DNA from: an uncultured Paracoccaceae bacterium
GTDB lineage: Bacteria > Pseudomonadota > Alphaproteobacteria > Rhodobacterales > Rhodobacteraceae
NCBI GenBank assembly: GCA_947495795.1
Contig: CANMAI010000008.1
Span: 124,001 to 188,000, forward strand
Direction: 5' to 3'
Length of the DNA stretch: 64,000 bases
The notes under the pieces were generated by a model. It searched no databases, was not told where the DNA came from, and saw only the letters and a list, made by a program, of their open reading frames with translations. Below are positions 51,588 through 60,697 of the stretch, piece after piece. Position 1 is the stretch's first letter. Every line of letters begins with the position of its first letter. A program made the translations under genes and the position numbers.

Positions 51588-52912
51588 CACACCGCGTCCA
51601 GATAGGTGGAAATCTCGAAGGGAGAGACCTGAGCCGCAAACCGGTCCCGCTCCTGCGTCTTGCAGGCCCGATAGAGCTCCACAAAGCGAGGATCGAGATA
51701 GGCAGCGTCAAACCCGTCAATCGCCACCCCCCATCGCGCAGGCACTTCCGGCGCACCGCTCTCATAGGCATTGCCGGAAACAGCCTCCGGCGGCTCCACC
51801 CTATCCTCTATCCCGTCCAGCCCCGCCCCCAAAACAGCGGCCAAAACCAGATAGGGGTTCGCATCCGCGCCCGAAACCCGGTGTTCGATCCGCCGCGCCT
51901 TACCAGGCCCTGCCGGGATGCGCACCGCAGCCAGCCGGTTCTCATACGCCCAGCTTGCGGTTGTCGGCGCATGGCTTCCAACCTCAAACCGCCGGTAGGA
52001 ATTGAGATGCGGCGCAAAGATCAGCGCAGAGCCCGGCATCGCTGCCAGCATACCGGCCACAGCATGGCGCATCTCCGCAGAGCCGTCACCATCGTCAAAC
52101 ACATTCACACCAGCACTGTCCAACAGGCTGAAATGCACATGCAGCCCGGACCCCGCCATACCCTCGTAGGGCTTGGCCATAAACGTCGCGGCAAAACCGT
52201 GCTTCAGTGCGATCCCCTTCACCATGCGCTTGAACAAAAGCGCATCATCCGCAGCCTTCAAAGCATCGGCCGAATGCAGCATATTCACCTCGAACTGCCC
52301 GGCTCCTCCTTCGGAAATTGCTGCATCCACGGCAATTCCCTCCGCCTCTGCACCCTGGCAGATATCCGCGATAAACCCTTCAAACGCATCCAAGTCATCC
52401 AGCGAAAGCACCCCCTCTGCCTCCACCACCCGCCCCGTCGCGGGGGAGGTGACCAGCCCGGGAGCGTCCTCCGCCGCACCATCGGCCACAAGATAGAATT
52501 CCAGCTCCATCGCAACCACTGGCCTCAGTCCGCGTGCCGTATATCGCGCCAGCACAGCCGCCAGCATCCGCCGCGGATCAGCAAAACTCGGTTCCCCGTC
52601 CAGCGTTTCCATCCACATCGGCACCAAGGCCGTGGGTGCGGCCAGCCAATCCATCCGCACAGGCGCCCGGCCCGTCGGCACCGCCAGCCCATCCCCGTCT
52701 CCACCGGAAACCATAGGGTTTTTCCACACATCCCGGCCCCAAATATCCTGCGCACTCACCGAAAGCGGCATCCGCACACCCTCGGCAAGCCCAGCAGCCC
52801 CCGTCAGAGGCACACGCTTACCCCTCAGGCAGCCGTTGAAATCGCATACCGCCGCCCGCAGCGAAGTCACTTCCGGCGCAGACTTCAACCAACCCGCAAG
52901 ATCAAGATCCAT
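51587..52912 (-). CDS. Glutamine-synthetase-like gamma-glutamyl-amine ligase, PuuA-like, copy 2
   Basis: The 441-residue protein has GS landmarks MELEFYLVAD, EGGAGQFEVNML, MAGSGLHVHFSLLD, NSYRRFEVGSHAPTTASWAYENRLAAVRIP and HRVSGADANPYLVLAAVLG. It is clearly diverged from copy 1, for example SWAYENR in place of EWGPDNR, so the two ligases may prefer different amines. AAGGA 10 nt upstream and the alignment with copy 1 support the ATG at 52912; an ATG at 52930 is also in frame. It is the first gene of the polyamine cluster, with its promoter in the 130-bp divergent gap. Confidence 0.88.
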   Translation of the reverse strand: MDLDLAGWLKSAPEVTSLRAAVCDFNGCLRGKRVPLTGAAGLAEGVRMPLSVSAQDIWGRDVWKNPMVSGGDGDGLAVPTGRAPVRMDWLAAPTALVPMWMETLDGEPSFADPRRMLAAVLARYTARGLRPVVAMELEFYLVADGAAEDAPGLVTSPATGRVVEAEGVLSLDDLDAFEGFIADICQGAEAEGIAVDAAISEGGAGQFEVNMLHSADALKAADDALLFKRMVKGIALKHGFAATFMAKPYEGMAGSGLHVHFSLLDSAGVNVFDDGDGSAEMRHAVAGMLAAMPGSALIFAPHLNSYRRFEVGSHAPTTASWAYENRLAAVRIPAGPGKARRIEHRVSGADANPYLVLAAVLGAGLDGIEDRVEPPEAVSGNAYESGAPEVPARWGVAIDGFDAAYLDPRFVELYRACKTQERDRFAAQVSPFEISTYLDAV

Positions 52913-53041
52913 TTTGCTTTCGTCCTTCATGGCCGCGAAACGTAGAAGGCATTCAATTCTCTCACAAGGGGAAGCTCAACCATTCTGCTATTTTCCCAGC
53001 CCCCCAATCCGCGTAAGCGTGAGAGGCCAGAAGGAAAAGCC

Positions 53042-53902
53042 ATGACCGATACCGCCACCCTCTTTTATCCCACCAGATGCGCCCTCGGCGAAGGCCCGCT
53101 CTGGGTGGAAAACCGCCTCTTCTTCTTCGATATCCTTGCCAAAATGCTGCACGCGGTCACCGCTGACGGTCAAAATCTCCAGAGCTGGCAGATGGGCGAG
53201 CATGCGTCGGCCGCAGGCAAGCTCAAAAATGGCGACCTCCTCATAGCTTCGGAAACCAGTCTCAGCCGCTTCGACCCAGCCACAGGCCAACGCCGGCCCC
53301 TTCTGCCGCTGGAGGCGGATAACCCTGCCACCCGCTCCAACGATGGTCGCGCCGACAGGCAGGGCGGCTTCTGGATCGGCACAATGGGCAAGAAAACGGA
53401 GGAAGGCGCAGGCGCGCTCTACCGTTTCTATGAAGGCGATCTCCACAAGCTGCTCGAAGGGATCACCATCCCGAACGCGATCTGCTTCTCGCCAGATGGC
53501 AGCATCGCCTATTTTGCGGATAGTGCCGAAGGCATCGTCTACCAATGGCCACTCGATCTGGAAGGCTTTCCAACAGGAACACCCGCCGCGCTCTATACCC
53601 ACAGAGACGCTGGCGCCCCCGATGGTGCAGTGGTGGACGCTGACAGCACACTCTGGTGCGCCATATGGGAAGACCACAAGATTCTTGCGATCAGGCCCGA
53701 CGGTACACCAGCAACCGAGATCAAAATCCCTGCCAGTCGCCCCACATGCCCGGCCTTCAGCTCCGATGGTCGCATCTTCACCACCAGCGCCCGCCAAGGC
53801 ATGACTGACGCGGAACTTGCGGCAGAACCTGAAGCAGGTTCCCTCTTCTCGGCACCTTTTCCAGGCAAGATCCTGCCCGAACCGGAGGTCGACCTTGAAT
53901 GA
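53042..53902 (+). CDS. SMP-30/gluconolactonase family lactonase
   Basis: The 286-residue protein is a six-bladed beta-propeller of the SMP-30/LRE type: CALGEGPLWVENRLFFFDI (metal Glu), SRFDPATGQ, RSNDGRADRQGGFWIGTMG (metal Asn), ITIPNAICFSPDGSIAYFAD and TSARQGMTDAEL. These Ca2+ or Zn2+ enzymes open sugar lactones. AGAAGGAA precedes the ATG at 53042. The stop overlaps the start of glycerate 2-kinase by 4 nt (ATGA), so the two act in one pathway, perhaps sugar-acid breakdown. Confidence 0.92.
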   Translation: MTDTATLFYPTRCALGEGPLWVENRLFFFDILAKMLHAVTADGQNLQSWQMGEHASAAGKLKNGDLLIASETSLSRFDPATGQRRPLLPLEADNPATRSNDGRADRQGGFWIGTMGKKTEEGAGALYRFYEGDLHKLLEGITIPNAICFSPDGSIAYFADSAEGIVYQWPLDLEGFPTGTPAALYTHRDAGAPDGAVVDADSTLWCAIWEDHKILAIRPDGTPATEIKIPASRPTCPAFSSDGRIFTTSARQGMTDAELAAEPEAGSLFSAPFPGKILPEPEVDLE

Positions 53903-55176
53903 CCTATGAAGAAAGCCTCCGCGCCTGCCTGGATGCGGCCATTTCCGCAGCCCTTCCCTCCAAAGTCCTGGCACAACACCTGCCGCCACTCACCGAAGGC
54001 CGTACAGTAGTGGTCGGTGCTGGCAAGGCTTCCGCTGCAATGGCAGCAGCGCTCGAAGCCGCATACCCGCCAGACACGCAGCTCGCCGGCCTTGTCGTTA
54101 CCCGTTACGGCCACGCAGTTCCTTGCCAAAAAATAGAAATCGTTGAAGCCTCCCACCCCATACCCGATGCTGCAGGGGCGGCCGCCGCCGAACGCATCCT
54201 CACCCTCGCAGGATGCCTCGGCCCCAAAGACCAGCTTATCGCACTCATTTCCGGTGGCGGCTCATCGCTTCTCAGCCTGATGCCAAAAGGGATAGATGAT
54301 GAAGATCGCGCCGCCCTCAACAAGGCTCTCCTCGCCTCGGGCGCACCGATTGACGAGATGAACTGTATCCGACGCCATCTCAGCCGCACAGGCGGCGGCA
54401 GGCTTGCAGCAAAAGCCCATCCCGCCCGCACAACCACCCTCCTCATCTCGGATGTACCGGGAGACGACCCGCTCGACATCGCATCAGGCCCCACAATCGC
54501 GGACCCAACCACTCTGAAGGACGCGCGGCATCTGATCGCAAAACACGGCATCCCACTGTCTGCAGCCCTTACATCAGCGCTGGAAAACGCGGCAAATGAA
54601 AGCATCAAACCCGGTGATCGACGGCTCGAAAACGCCACCAATACACTCATCGCCACACCCAAAATGGCATTGCAGGCAGCAGCCCTGAAAGCGCAATCCT
54701 TTGGCTGGCAGGTCCATCTCGGCTCAGATTGCCTTGAGGGGGAGGCGCGCGTGCTCGGCCGCACATTGGCCGAAGAAGCCATCTCCCGGCGCGCCACCCT
54801 TGCCCCAGGCAGCGCGCCGGTTCTGTCACTTACCGGCGGCGAAACCACCGTTACCCTGCCAAAAGATGGCCGGATCCTCGGCAAGGGCGGGCGCAACGTC
54901 GATTTCCTGCTCGGCTTTCTCGATGCCCTCGGGTCCAACTCCGGAATATACGCCCTCGCCGCAGATACAGACGGCATCGACGGCGCAGAAGATGTGGCAG
55001 GCGCAATAGTAACCCCCGCCAGCCACGCCCGCGCAGAAAAAACCCTCGCAGCAGCGCTCCATGCGTATGATGGCCACGGCCTCTTTGCAGCCTTGGGCGA
55101 TCAGATCACAACCGGCCCTACCCTGACAAACGTAAACGATTTCCGTGCCATTCTCATCCTGCCGGAAGGCTCCTGA
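53899..55176 (+). CDS. gckA: Glycerate 2-kinase (GckA/MOFRL family)
   Basis: The 425-residue protein has the DUF4147/MOFRL glycerate kinase pattern: VVVGAGKASAAMAAALE, VEASHPIPDAAGAAAAERIL, ALISGGGSSLLSLMPKGI, CIRRHLSRTGGGRLAAKAHPA, LLISDVPGDDPLDIASGPTIADPTT, then the MOFRL domain with LSLTGGETTVTL, GKGGRNVDFLLGFL and AADTDGIDGAEDVAGAIV. It makes 2-phosphoglycerate from glycerate, joining with hydroxypyruvate/tartronate semialdehyde metabolism (hyi at 22.7 kb). It is coupled to the SMP-30 gene. G-tract hairpin element 2 follows 23 nt after its stop. Confidence 0.94.
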   Translation: MTYEESLRACLDAAISAALPSKVLAQHLPPLTEGRTVVVGAGKASAAMAAALEAAYPPDTQLAGLVVTRYGHAVPCQKIEIVEASHPIPDAAGAAAAERILTLAGCLGPKDQLIALISGGGSSLLSLMPKGIDDEDRAALNKALLASGAPIDEMNCIRRHLSRTGGGRLAAKAHPARTTTLLISDVPGDDPLDIASGPTIADPTTLKDARHLIAKHGIPLSAALTSALENAANESIKPGDRRLENATNTLIATPKMALQAAALKAQSFGWQVHLGSDCLEGEARVLGRTLAEEAISRRATLAPGSAPVLSLTGGETTVTLPKDGRILGKGGRNVDFLLGFLDALGSNSGIYALAADTDGIDGAEDVAGAIVTPASHARAEKTLAAALHAYDGHGLFAALGDQITTGPTLTNVNDFRAILILPEGS

Positions 55177-55199
55177 AAGCACACCGGCCAGCCTTCCCT

Positions 55200-55275
55200 C
55201 CGTTTGCGGAGCGATGATCGGAGGGGGCGGGGGTGGGTGGGTGGGAGCCGCCTTCGATCATCGCTCCGCAAACGG
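55200..55275. repeat. G-tract-loop hairpin element 2
   Basis: A perfect 21-bp inverted repeat (55200-55220 with 55255-55275) encloses a 34-nt loop with G-runs of 5, 5, 3, 3 and 3 on the plus strand. Inner arm GCGATGATC and loop are nearly identical to element 1 (33173), but the outer arms (CCGTTTGCGGA) are unrelated to those of element 1 and still pair perfectly. It lies between the glycerate kinase stop and soeA. No T-run follows. Confidence 0.9.
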
Positions 55276-55344
55276 GCTCACCGGAATGGCAATCTGGCTC
55301 TAAGAAACGGTTCATCTGGCCTCGACCTTTCCCCCAAACCCCGT

Positions 55345-58155
55345 ATGAATAACACCATGACATACCAGCCCAAACTCGACACCTCGCCTCCCGTCGCAGA
55401 TGAGATCCGCCAGACCACATGTTACATGTGCGCGTGTCGCTGCGGCATCAACGTCCACCTCAAGGACGGCGCCGTGAAATACATCGAGGGCAACCGCGAT
55501 CACCCGGTCAACAAGGGTGTTCTCTGCGCGAAGGGCTCGGCAGGTATCATGCAGCACCTCTCGCCAGCCCGCCTCCGCGCACCCCTCCTGCGCACCGGCC
55601 CCCGCGGCTCAGGCGAGTTCAAGGAAATCAGCTGGGACGAAGCGCTGGACACAGCCGCAAGCTGGCTCGCGCCTGTGCGCGAAACAGCGCCCGAACGCCT
55701 CGCCTTCTTCACCGGACGCGACCAGTCCCAGAGCCTGACCAGTTGGTGGGCCCAGCAATTCGGCACACCAAATTACGCAGCCCATGGCGGCTTCTGTTCC
55801 GTCAACATGGCCGCCGCGGGTATCTACACTCTCGGCGGTGCCTTCTGGGAATTCGGCAGCCCGGACTGGGAACGCACCAAACTCTTCATGATCTTTGGTG
55901 TTGCGGAGGACCACGACAGCAACCCGATCAAGATGGGCCTCGGCCGCCTCAAGGAACGCGGTGCCAAGATCATCGGCGTCAACCCCGTACGCACCGGCTA
56001 CAACGCCGTGGCAGACGAATGGGTGGGCATCACCCCGGGCACGGATGGCCTCTTCATCATGGCGCTCATCCACGAGCTCCTGAAAGCTGGCAAGATCGAT
56101 ATCGAGTATCTCTGCCGCACCACCAACGCCCCCGTTCTGCTCGACGAAGACGGCCTCTTCGCCCGCAATGAAGACGGCAAGGAACTCGTCTGGGATCGCG
56201 CCACGAACACGGCGCAACCTTTCGACAAACCCGGCCTCAAACCTGCCCTCCATGGCACTTATGAAGGCCGCACCCCTGTATTCGAAAGCCTCGCCAACCG
56301 CTACCTCTCGCAAGATTACGCGCCTGAAGCTGTAGCAGAGCGCTGCGGCGTTCCCGCAGCCCAGATCAAGCGCATCGCCGCCGAACTGGCACATACCGCC
56401 TTCGAGGAAGAAATCGAGATCCCCCAACCCTGGACTGATTTTCGCGGCGTCACACATCCCACCACCAAGGGCCGCCCCGTCTCCTTCCACGCCATGCGCG
56501 GCATCTCCGCCCATTCCAACGGCTTCCAGACATGCCGCGCCCTCCACGTCCTCCAGCTTCTCCTCGGCTCGGTGGAGGTCCCCGGCGGTTTCCGCTTCAA
56601 GCCGCCCTACCCCAAGCCTGTCTCGGCCCATCCAAAGCCGCATTTCAAAACCACACCCGGCAAACCGCTCGATGGGCCACATCTCGGCTATCCGCGCGGC
56701 CCCGAAGATCTCGGCCTGCACGAAGACGGCACGGCAAAGCGGATCGACAAGGCCTATACATGGGAAAATCCGCTCTCCGCCCATGGCATGATGCACATGG
56801 TTATCTCCAACGCCCATGCGGGTGATCCGTATCCGATCGACGTTCTCTTCATGTACATGGCCAACATGTCGTGGAATTCCTCCATGAACACCAAGGGCGT
56901 GATGGAGATGCTGACAGACAAGGACGAGAGCGGCGAATACAAGATCCCCAAGATCATCTATTCCGATGCCTACAGTTCCGAGATGGTCGCCTATGCGGAT
57001 CTGATATTCCCCGACACAACCTATCTCGAGCGCCACGATTGCATCAGCCTGCTCGATCGCCCGATCTGCGAACCCGACGCTGTAGCGGATGCCATCCGCT
57101 GGCCCGTTGTCGAGCCTCATCGCGATGTTCGTGGCTTCCAGTCCGCCCTCATCCAGCTCGGCGCAAGGCTCGGCCTGCCGGGCATGACGAACGAGGATGG
57201 CAGCGCCACCTATACCGACTATGAAGATTACATCCTCAACCACCAGCGCCGCCCTGGCATTGGTCCTCTTGCAGGCTTTCGCGGCGATGGAACGGAGGCC
57301 GGACGTGGCGCGCCCAACCCCAACCAGATAGAGAAATACAAGGCCAATGGCGCCTTCTGGATGGAGCATGTTCCGGAAGAGGCACAGTTTAACAAACCCA
57401 CCAATATGGCCTATCAAACCTGGGCCGCGAGGCTTGGTTTCTATGTTTCCGACACGCCAGAGCCGTACCTTTTCCAGCTTTATGTAGAGCCGATCCGCAA
57501 GTTCCAGCTGGCCGCCGAAGGCAAAGGCGAAATGCAGCCGCCCGAACATCTTCGCGAACGACTACGCGAAACGATGGATCCGCTCCCCATCTGGTACGAA
57601 CCCTTTGAGCAAGCCGCGATAGACCAATCGGAATACCCGCTCCACGCCCTCACCCAGCGCCCGGCGGCGATGTATCACTCGTGGGGCAGTCAGAACGCCT
57701 GGCTCCGCCAGATCCACGGAGTAAACCCACTCTATGTGTCCGGTGAGGTTTGGGAGTCCAACGGGTTCGAGGAAGGCGACTGGGCCAGCCTCACCTCGCA
57801 TCACGGCACAATCACCATCCCCGTCGCCCGTATGGACGCATTGAACGCCAACACAGTCTGGACATGGAACGCCATCGGCAAGCGCAAGGGCGCCTGGGCG
57901 CTCGATGAAGACGCGCCGGAAACCACTAAGGGCTTCCTCCTCAATCACCTTATCCACGAGCTATTGCCACCAAAGGGCGACGGCCTCCGCTGGTCCAATT
58001 CCGATCCCGTCACCGGCCAGGCCGCCTGGTACGATCTCCGTGTCAAGATCGCCAAGGCCCCTCCACAGGAAACAACAAGCCCCAAAACCGGCCAGCAGAA
58101 ATCGCCGGTGGGCAAGGGCCCCGCAACGCTTGAATACGGGAAACGCTGGACATGA
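55345..58155 (+). CDS. soeA: Sulfite dehydrogenase (quinone) molybdopterin subunit SoeA
   Basis: The 936-residue protein is a DMSO-reductase-family molybdoenzyme. The N-terminal [4Fe-4S] motif is C-x2-C-x3-C-x27-C (TTCYMCACRCG, then LCAKG). The Mo-site region GGFCSVNMA offers a Cys ligand, and no Tat signal is present, so it acts on the cytoplasmic face. Order and partners match SoeABC, the membrane sulfite-oxidising complex of purple sulfur bacteria and roseobacters, which removes sulfite released from taurine and other organosulfonates. The ATG at 55345 is preferred; 55357 is possible. A cloverleaf repeat separates it from soeB. Confidence 0.9.
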   Translation: MNNTMTYQPKLDTSPPVADEIRQTTCYMCACRCGINVHLKDGAVKYIEGNRDHPVNKGVLCAKGSAGIMQHLSPARLRAPLLRTGPRGSGEFKEISWDEALDTAASWLAPVRETAPERLAFFTGRDQSQSLTSWWAQQFGTPNYAAHGGFCSVNMAAAGIYTLGGAFWEFGSPDWERTKLFMIFGVAEDHDSNPIKMGLGRLKERGAKIIGVNPVRTGYNAVADEWVGITPGTDGLFIMALIHELLKAGKIDIEYLCRTTNAPVLLDEDGLFARNEDGKELVWDRATNTAQPFDKPGLKPALHGTYEGRTPVFESLANRYLSQDYAPEAVAERCGVPAAQIKRIAAELAHTAFEEEIEIPQPWTDFRGVTHPTTKGRPVSFHAMRGISAHSNGFQTCRALHVLQLLLGSVEVPGGFRFKPPYPKPVSAHPKPHFKTTPGKPLDGPHLGYPRGPEDLGLHEDGTAKRIDKAYTWENPLSAHGMMHMVISNAHAGDPYPIDVLFMYMANMSWNSSMNTKGVMEMLTDKDESGEYKIPKIIYSDAYSSEMVAYADLIFPDTTYLERHDCISLLDRPICEPDAVADAIRWPVVEPHRDVRGFQSALIQLGARLGLPGMTNEDGSATYTDYEDYILNHQRRPGIGPLAGFRGDGTEAGRGAPNPNQIEKYKANGAFWMEHVPEEAQFNKPTNMAYQTWAARLGFYVSDTPEPYLFQLYVEPIRKFQLAAEGKGEMQPPEHLRERLRETMDPLPIWYEPFEQAAIDQSEYPLHALTQRPAAMYHSWGSQNAWLRQIHGVNPLYVSGEVWESNGFEEGDWASLTSHHGTITIPVARMDALNANTVWTWNAIGKRKGAWALDEDAPETTKGFLLNHLIHELLPPKGDGLRWSNSDPVTGQAAWYDLRVKIAKAPPQETTSPKTGQQKSPVGKGPATLEYGKRWT

Positions 58156-58174
58156 ACGGGCAACGGTTGCCAGA

Positions 58175-58252
58175 GCGCGCGGACGCGCAGGCAAGCCTGC
58201 GCTTCGATTTTGCACACAAAATCGGCCGGGCTTTCAGCCCGGGTCCGCGCGC
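58175..58252. repeat. Compact cloverleaf repeat in the soe operon
   Basis: An outer 10-bp perfect stem (58175-58184 with 58243-58252) encloses three perfect hairpins: GCGCAGGC/GCCTGCGC (58185-58202), CGATTTTG/CAAAATCG with loop CACA (58205-58224) and CCGGGCT/AGCCCGG with loop TTC (58226-58242). Junction gaps are 0, 2, 1 and 0 nt, so 66 of 78 bases pair. It lies 19 bp after the soeA stop and 39 bp before the soeB start. It is not a tRNA: there is no anticodon arm or T-arm consensus. Confidence 0.85.
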
Positions 58253-58291
58253 GGCTCAGCACAACACCGATCCGACTAAAGAGAGTGCCGC

Positions 58292-59041
58292 ATGACAAGC
58301 CTGCCTCAATCCACCGAAAAGTCCCTCGGCCTCGTCATCGACCTTGATACTTGCGTCGGCTGTCACGCCTGCGTCATCTCTTGCAAGGAATGGAACACGG
58401 GTGCTTACGGCGCACCGCTTGCCGATGTGGATCCTTACGGGGCGCAACCTGTCGGCTCTTTCCTCAACCGCGTCCATACCTTCGAGGTAAAGCCCGCGGA
58501 AGGCCCCGCCGCCGTCACCCATTTCCCCAAATCGTGCCTCCACTGCGAAGATGCGCCCTGCGTCACCGTCTGCCCGACAGGCGCCAGCTACAAACGTGTG
58601 GAAGACGGGATCGTGCTCGTGAATGAAAGCGACTGCATCGGCTGCGGCCTCTGCGCATGGGCCTGCCCCTACGGCGCAAGAGAGATGGACCCCGTTGAGA
58701 AAGTCATGAAGAAGTGCACCCTCTGCGTAGACAGGATCTACAACGAGAACATCCCCGAGGAAGACCGCGTTCCCTCCTGTGTCCGCACCTGCCCGGCAGG
58801 TGCCCGCCATTTCGGCGATCTCTCAGACCCGGATTCGGGTGTTTTCAAACTGGTGGAGGAGCGTGGCGGGTTCGACCTGATGCCCGAGCAGGGCACCAAG
58901 CCCGTCAACAAATACCTGCCGCCCCGACCCAAACAGGAAGCAGCCCCGGAAATGGACGTTCTCGGCCCGCTCCTCGCCGAATCCACCGAAGGCGCGGGCG
59001 GCTTCTTTGGTTGGCTCGACCGTACGTTGGAGAAACTCTGA
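58292..59041 (+). CDS. soeB: Sulfite dehydrogenase iron-sulfur subunit SoeB
   Basis: The 249-residue protein has four cysteine groups for [4Fe-4S] clusters: CVGCHACVISCKEW (about residue 20), CLHCEDAPCVTVCPTG, CIGCGLCAWACPYGAREMD and CTLCVDRI with CVRTCPAGARHFG. This is the DmsB/PsrB/SoeB electron-transfer subunit between SoeA and SoeC. It has no signal peptide, in agreement with a cytoplasmic location. AAAGAGAG lies ahead of the ATG at 58292. The stop overlaps the soeC start as TGATG. Confidence 0.95.
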   Translation: MTSLPQSTEKSLGLVIDLDTCVGCHACVISCKEWNTGAYGAPLADVDPYGAQPVGSFLNRVHTFEVKPAEGPAAVTHFPKSCLHCEDAPCVTVCPTGASYKRVEDGIVLVNESDCIGCGLCAWACPYGAREMDPVEKVMKKCTLCVDRIYNENIPEEDRVPSCVRTCPAGARHFGDLSDPDSGVFKLVEERGGFDLMPEQGTKPVNKYLPPRPKQEAAPEMDVLGPLLAESTEGAGGFFGWLDRTLEKL

Positions 59042-59916
59042 TGCACCCCGCACCCTCCATCATCCTCTTCACCGCCCTCTCCGGCCTCGGCTTCGGCCTG
59101 ATGGTCTGGCTCGGCCTTATGCCCGGAGACAAGGGCGCATGGGTCGCCGCCACCTTCTGTATCCTCGCCCTCGCGCTCGCCTCCATCGGCCTTTGTTCCT
59201 CACTCTTCCACCTCGGGCACCCCGAACGCGCATGGAAAGCGCTCAGCCAATGGCGCTCCTCCTGGCTTTCGCGTGAAGGCGTTATCGCCATCGCAGCGCT
59301 TGCCTCCTTCTCCCTCTACGGCCTCCTCTGGGTTACCTCGGGCACACCCAACACTCTTGTAGGAGCCCTCTCCGCAGCGCTCGCTCTGGCCACAATCCTC
59401 TGCACGGCAATGATCTACACCCAGATGAAAACCGTACCCCGCTGGCACAGCCCTCTCACGCCCATTCTCTTCTTCGCCTACGCCCTCACAGGCGGCGCAC
59501 TTCTTGCGGGCAAGGTGACGTTCTCGCTCTGGCTCCTCGCCGCTCTCGGTGGGCTTCAGGCCTTCACATGGTTCAAGGGCGATAAAGCCTTCGCCGCCGC
59601 AGGCCATACGATGAACACTGCAACGGGTCTAAATCCGGATGCCAAAATGCGCCTTCTGGAAGCGCCGCATTCCGGCCCCAACTATCTGCAAAAGGAAATG
59701 GTTTTTCGCATCGGCCGCAAACACAGCCAGAAGCTCCGCATCATCGCCATCACGCTGCTCGCCATCCTGCCGCTCGCGCTTGGCCTTCTCTTTGAGGTCA
59801 AGCACATGCTCGCAGGCATCCTCGTTCTCAGCCATATCGGAGGCCTTCTCGTTTCCCGCTGGTTATTCTTCGCTGAGGCCGAACATGTGGTCGGGCTATA
59901 TTACGGCCAGCGTTAA
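59041..59916 (+). CDS. soeC: Sulfite dehydrogenase membrane anchor SoeC (DmsC-like)
   Basis: The 291-residue protein has eight hydrophobic segments, starting HPAPSIILFTALSGLGFGLMVWLGL, as in DmsC-type quinone-interacting anchors. Conserved parts are SSLFHLGHPERAWKALSQWRSSWLSREG and the C-terminal SRWLFFAEAEHVVGLYYG. It passes electrons from SoeB to the quinone pool. The ATG at 59041 is coupled to soeB by a 1-nt overlap; the long frame open from 58714 is in the wrong frame for soeB and is not used. Confidence 0.94.
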   Translation: MHPAPSIILFTALSGLGFGLMVWLGLMPGDKGAWVAATFCILALALASIGLCSSLFHLGHPERAWKALSQWRSSWLSREGVIAIAALASFSLYGLLWVTSGTPNTLVGALSAALALATILCTAMIYTQMKTVPRWHSPLTPILFFAYALTGGALLAGKVTFSLWLLAALGGLQAFTWFKGDKAFAAAGHTMNTATGLNPDAKMRLLEAPHSGPNYLQKEMVFRIGRKHSQKLRIIAITLLAILPLALGLLFEVKHMLAGILVLSHIGGLLVSRWLFFAEAEHVVGLYYGQR

Positions 59917-60029
59917 AGCCTTCGGACTGTCGTTTGAAATATAGCAAGGTGCCATATCGCGCCCTGCATGTACGGATGATCCGACCAAAAGCTGAAAGTC
60001 CGTGATAGCCGAGGCCCTTGCGTCTGGAG

Positions 60030-60437
60030 CTACCCGTCCGCCAGATAGCCCACAATCTGATCAAGATGGCCCGTCGTAAGCGGCTTGTTCAAAAAGTCCC
60101 GCACCACGGGAAAGCCCCGGGCCCGCTCGGCATCCCTCGGGTCCAGAGAGGTTGTCAGCATCACCACGACGAGCTTTGCGAAATCATTCCCAAACCGCGC
60201 TGTCGCCTCTTCCAGAAACTGAAATCCATCCAGCCGCGGCATGTTGATATCCAGCAGGATAACGTCGATCTTCGGATGGTTGGGATCGGAAAGATAATCC
60301 AGCGCCTCTATCGCGCTGAGGCATGTCACCACCTCATCCACCCGCCCCGATCGGGCAATAATGCGCTGGTACATCTTCTGATCAATGGCATTGTCATCAA
60401 TCAGCATAAGGCGATGTATCATTCCCGTACCACTCAT
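60030..60437 (-). CDS. Single-domain response regulator (CheY-like receiver)
   Basis: The 135-residue receiver has LMLIDDNAIDQKMYQ (acidic pair), phosphoacceptor Asp in VILLDINMPRLDGFQF (about residue 66), Thr in VVVMLTTSLDPRD and Lys in DFLNKPLT. There is no output domain, so it should relay phosphate or bind a partner, as with the Rcp1/CheY-like receivers next to histidine kinases. No kinase gene is in the window. GGAGG 11 nt upstream supports the ATG at 60437; the frame is open to 60614 and a longer form cannot be excluded. Confidence 0.88.
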   Translation of the reverse strand: MSGTGMIHRLMLIDDNAIDQKMYQRIIARSGRVDEVVTCLSAIEALDYLSDPNHPKIDVILLDINMPRLDGFQFLEEATARFGNDFAKLVVVMLTTSLDPRDAERARGFPVVRDFLNKPLTTGHLDQIVGYLADG

Positions 60438-60697
60438 ACCTTTTTGCGCCTCCGGATTAGGCACCTTCAAGCTGTAGGAGTCGTGAACTCCCATCAAAGA
60501 CGCAGGCTCCCGCAACCGTGCGTTGATCATTCCTTCTTCTGCTAACACCGGATCGTGTATCATGCTACCCTTTCCATGCATCCGGATCGACACCATTTTC
60601 AGTGCTCTGCACATCCGGAACTCCCCAATAATAGCGGGTCAGCAGCTTAATGAGGAGTTAATTACTTTATTATCCGTATAATACTTAATCCGCATTT

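Noticed and set aside
55609-57549. Long minus-strand open frame opposite soeA
   Set aside because: It is antisense to a well-defined molybdoenzyme and results from GC-rich codon bias.
58175-58252. Reading the cloverleaf repeat as a tRNA or tRNA-like gene
   Set aside because: Stem lengths, loop sizes (AA, CACA, TTC) and missing T-arm and anticodon consensus exclude it.
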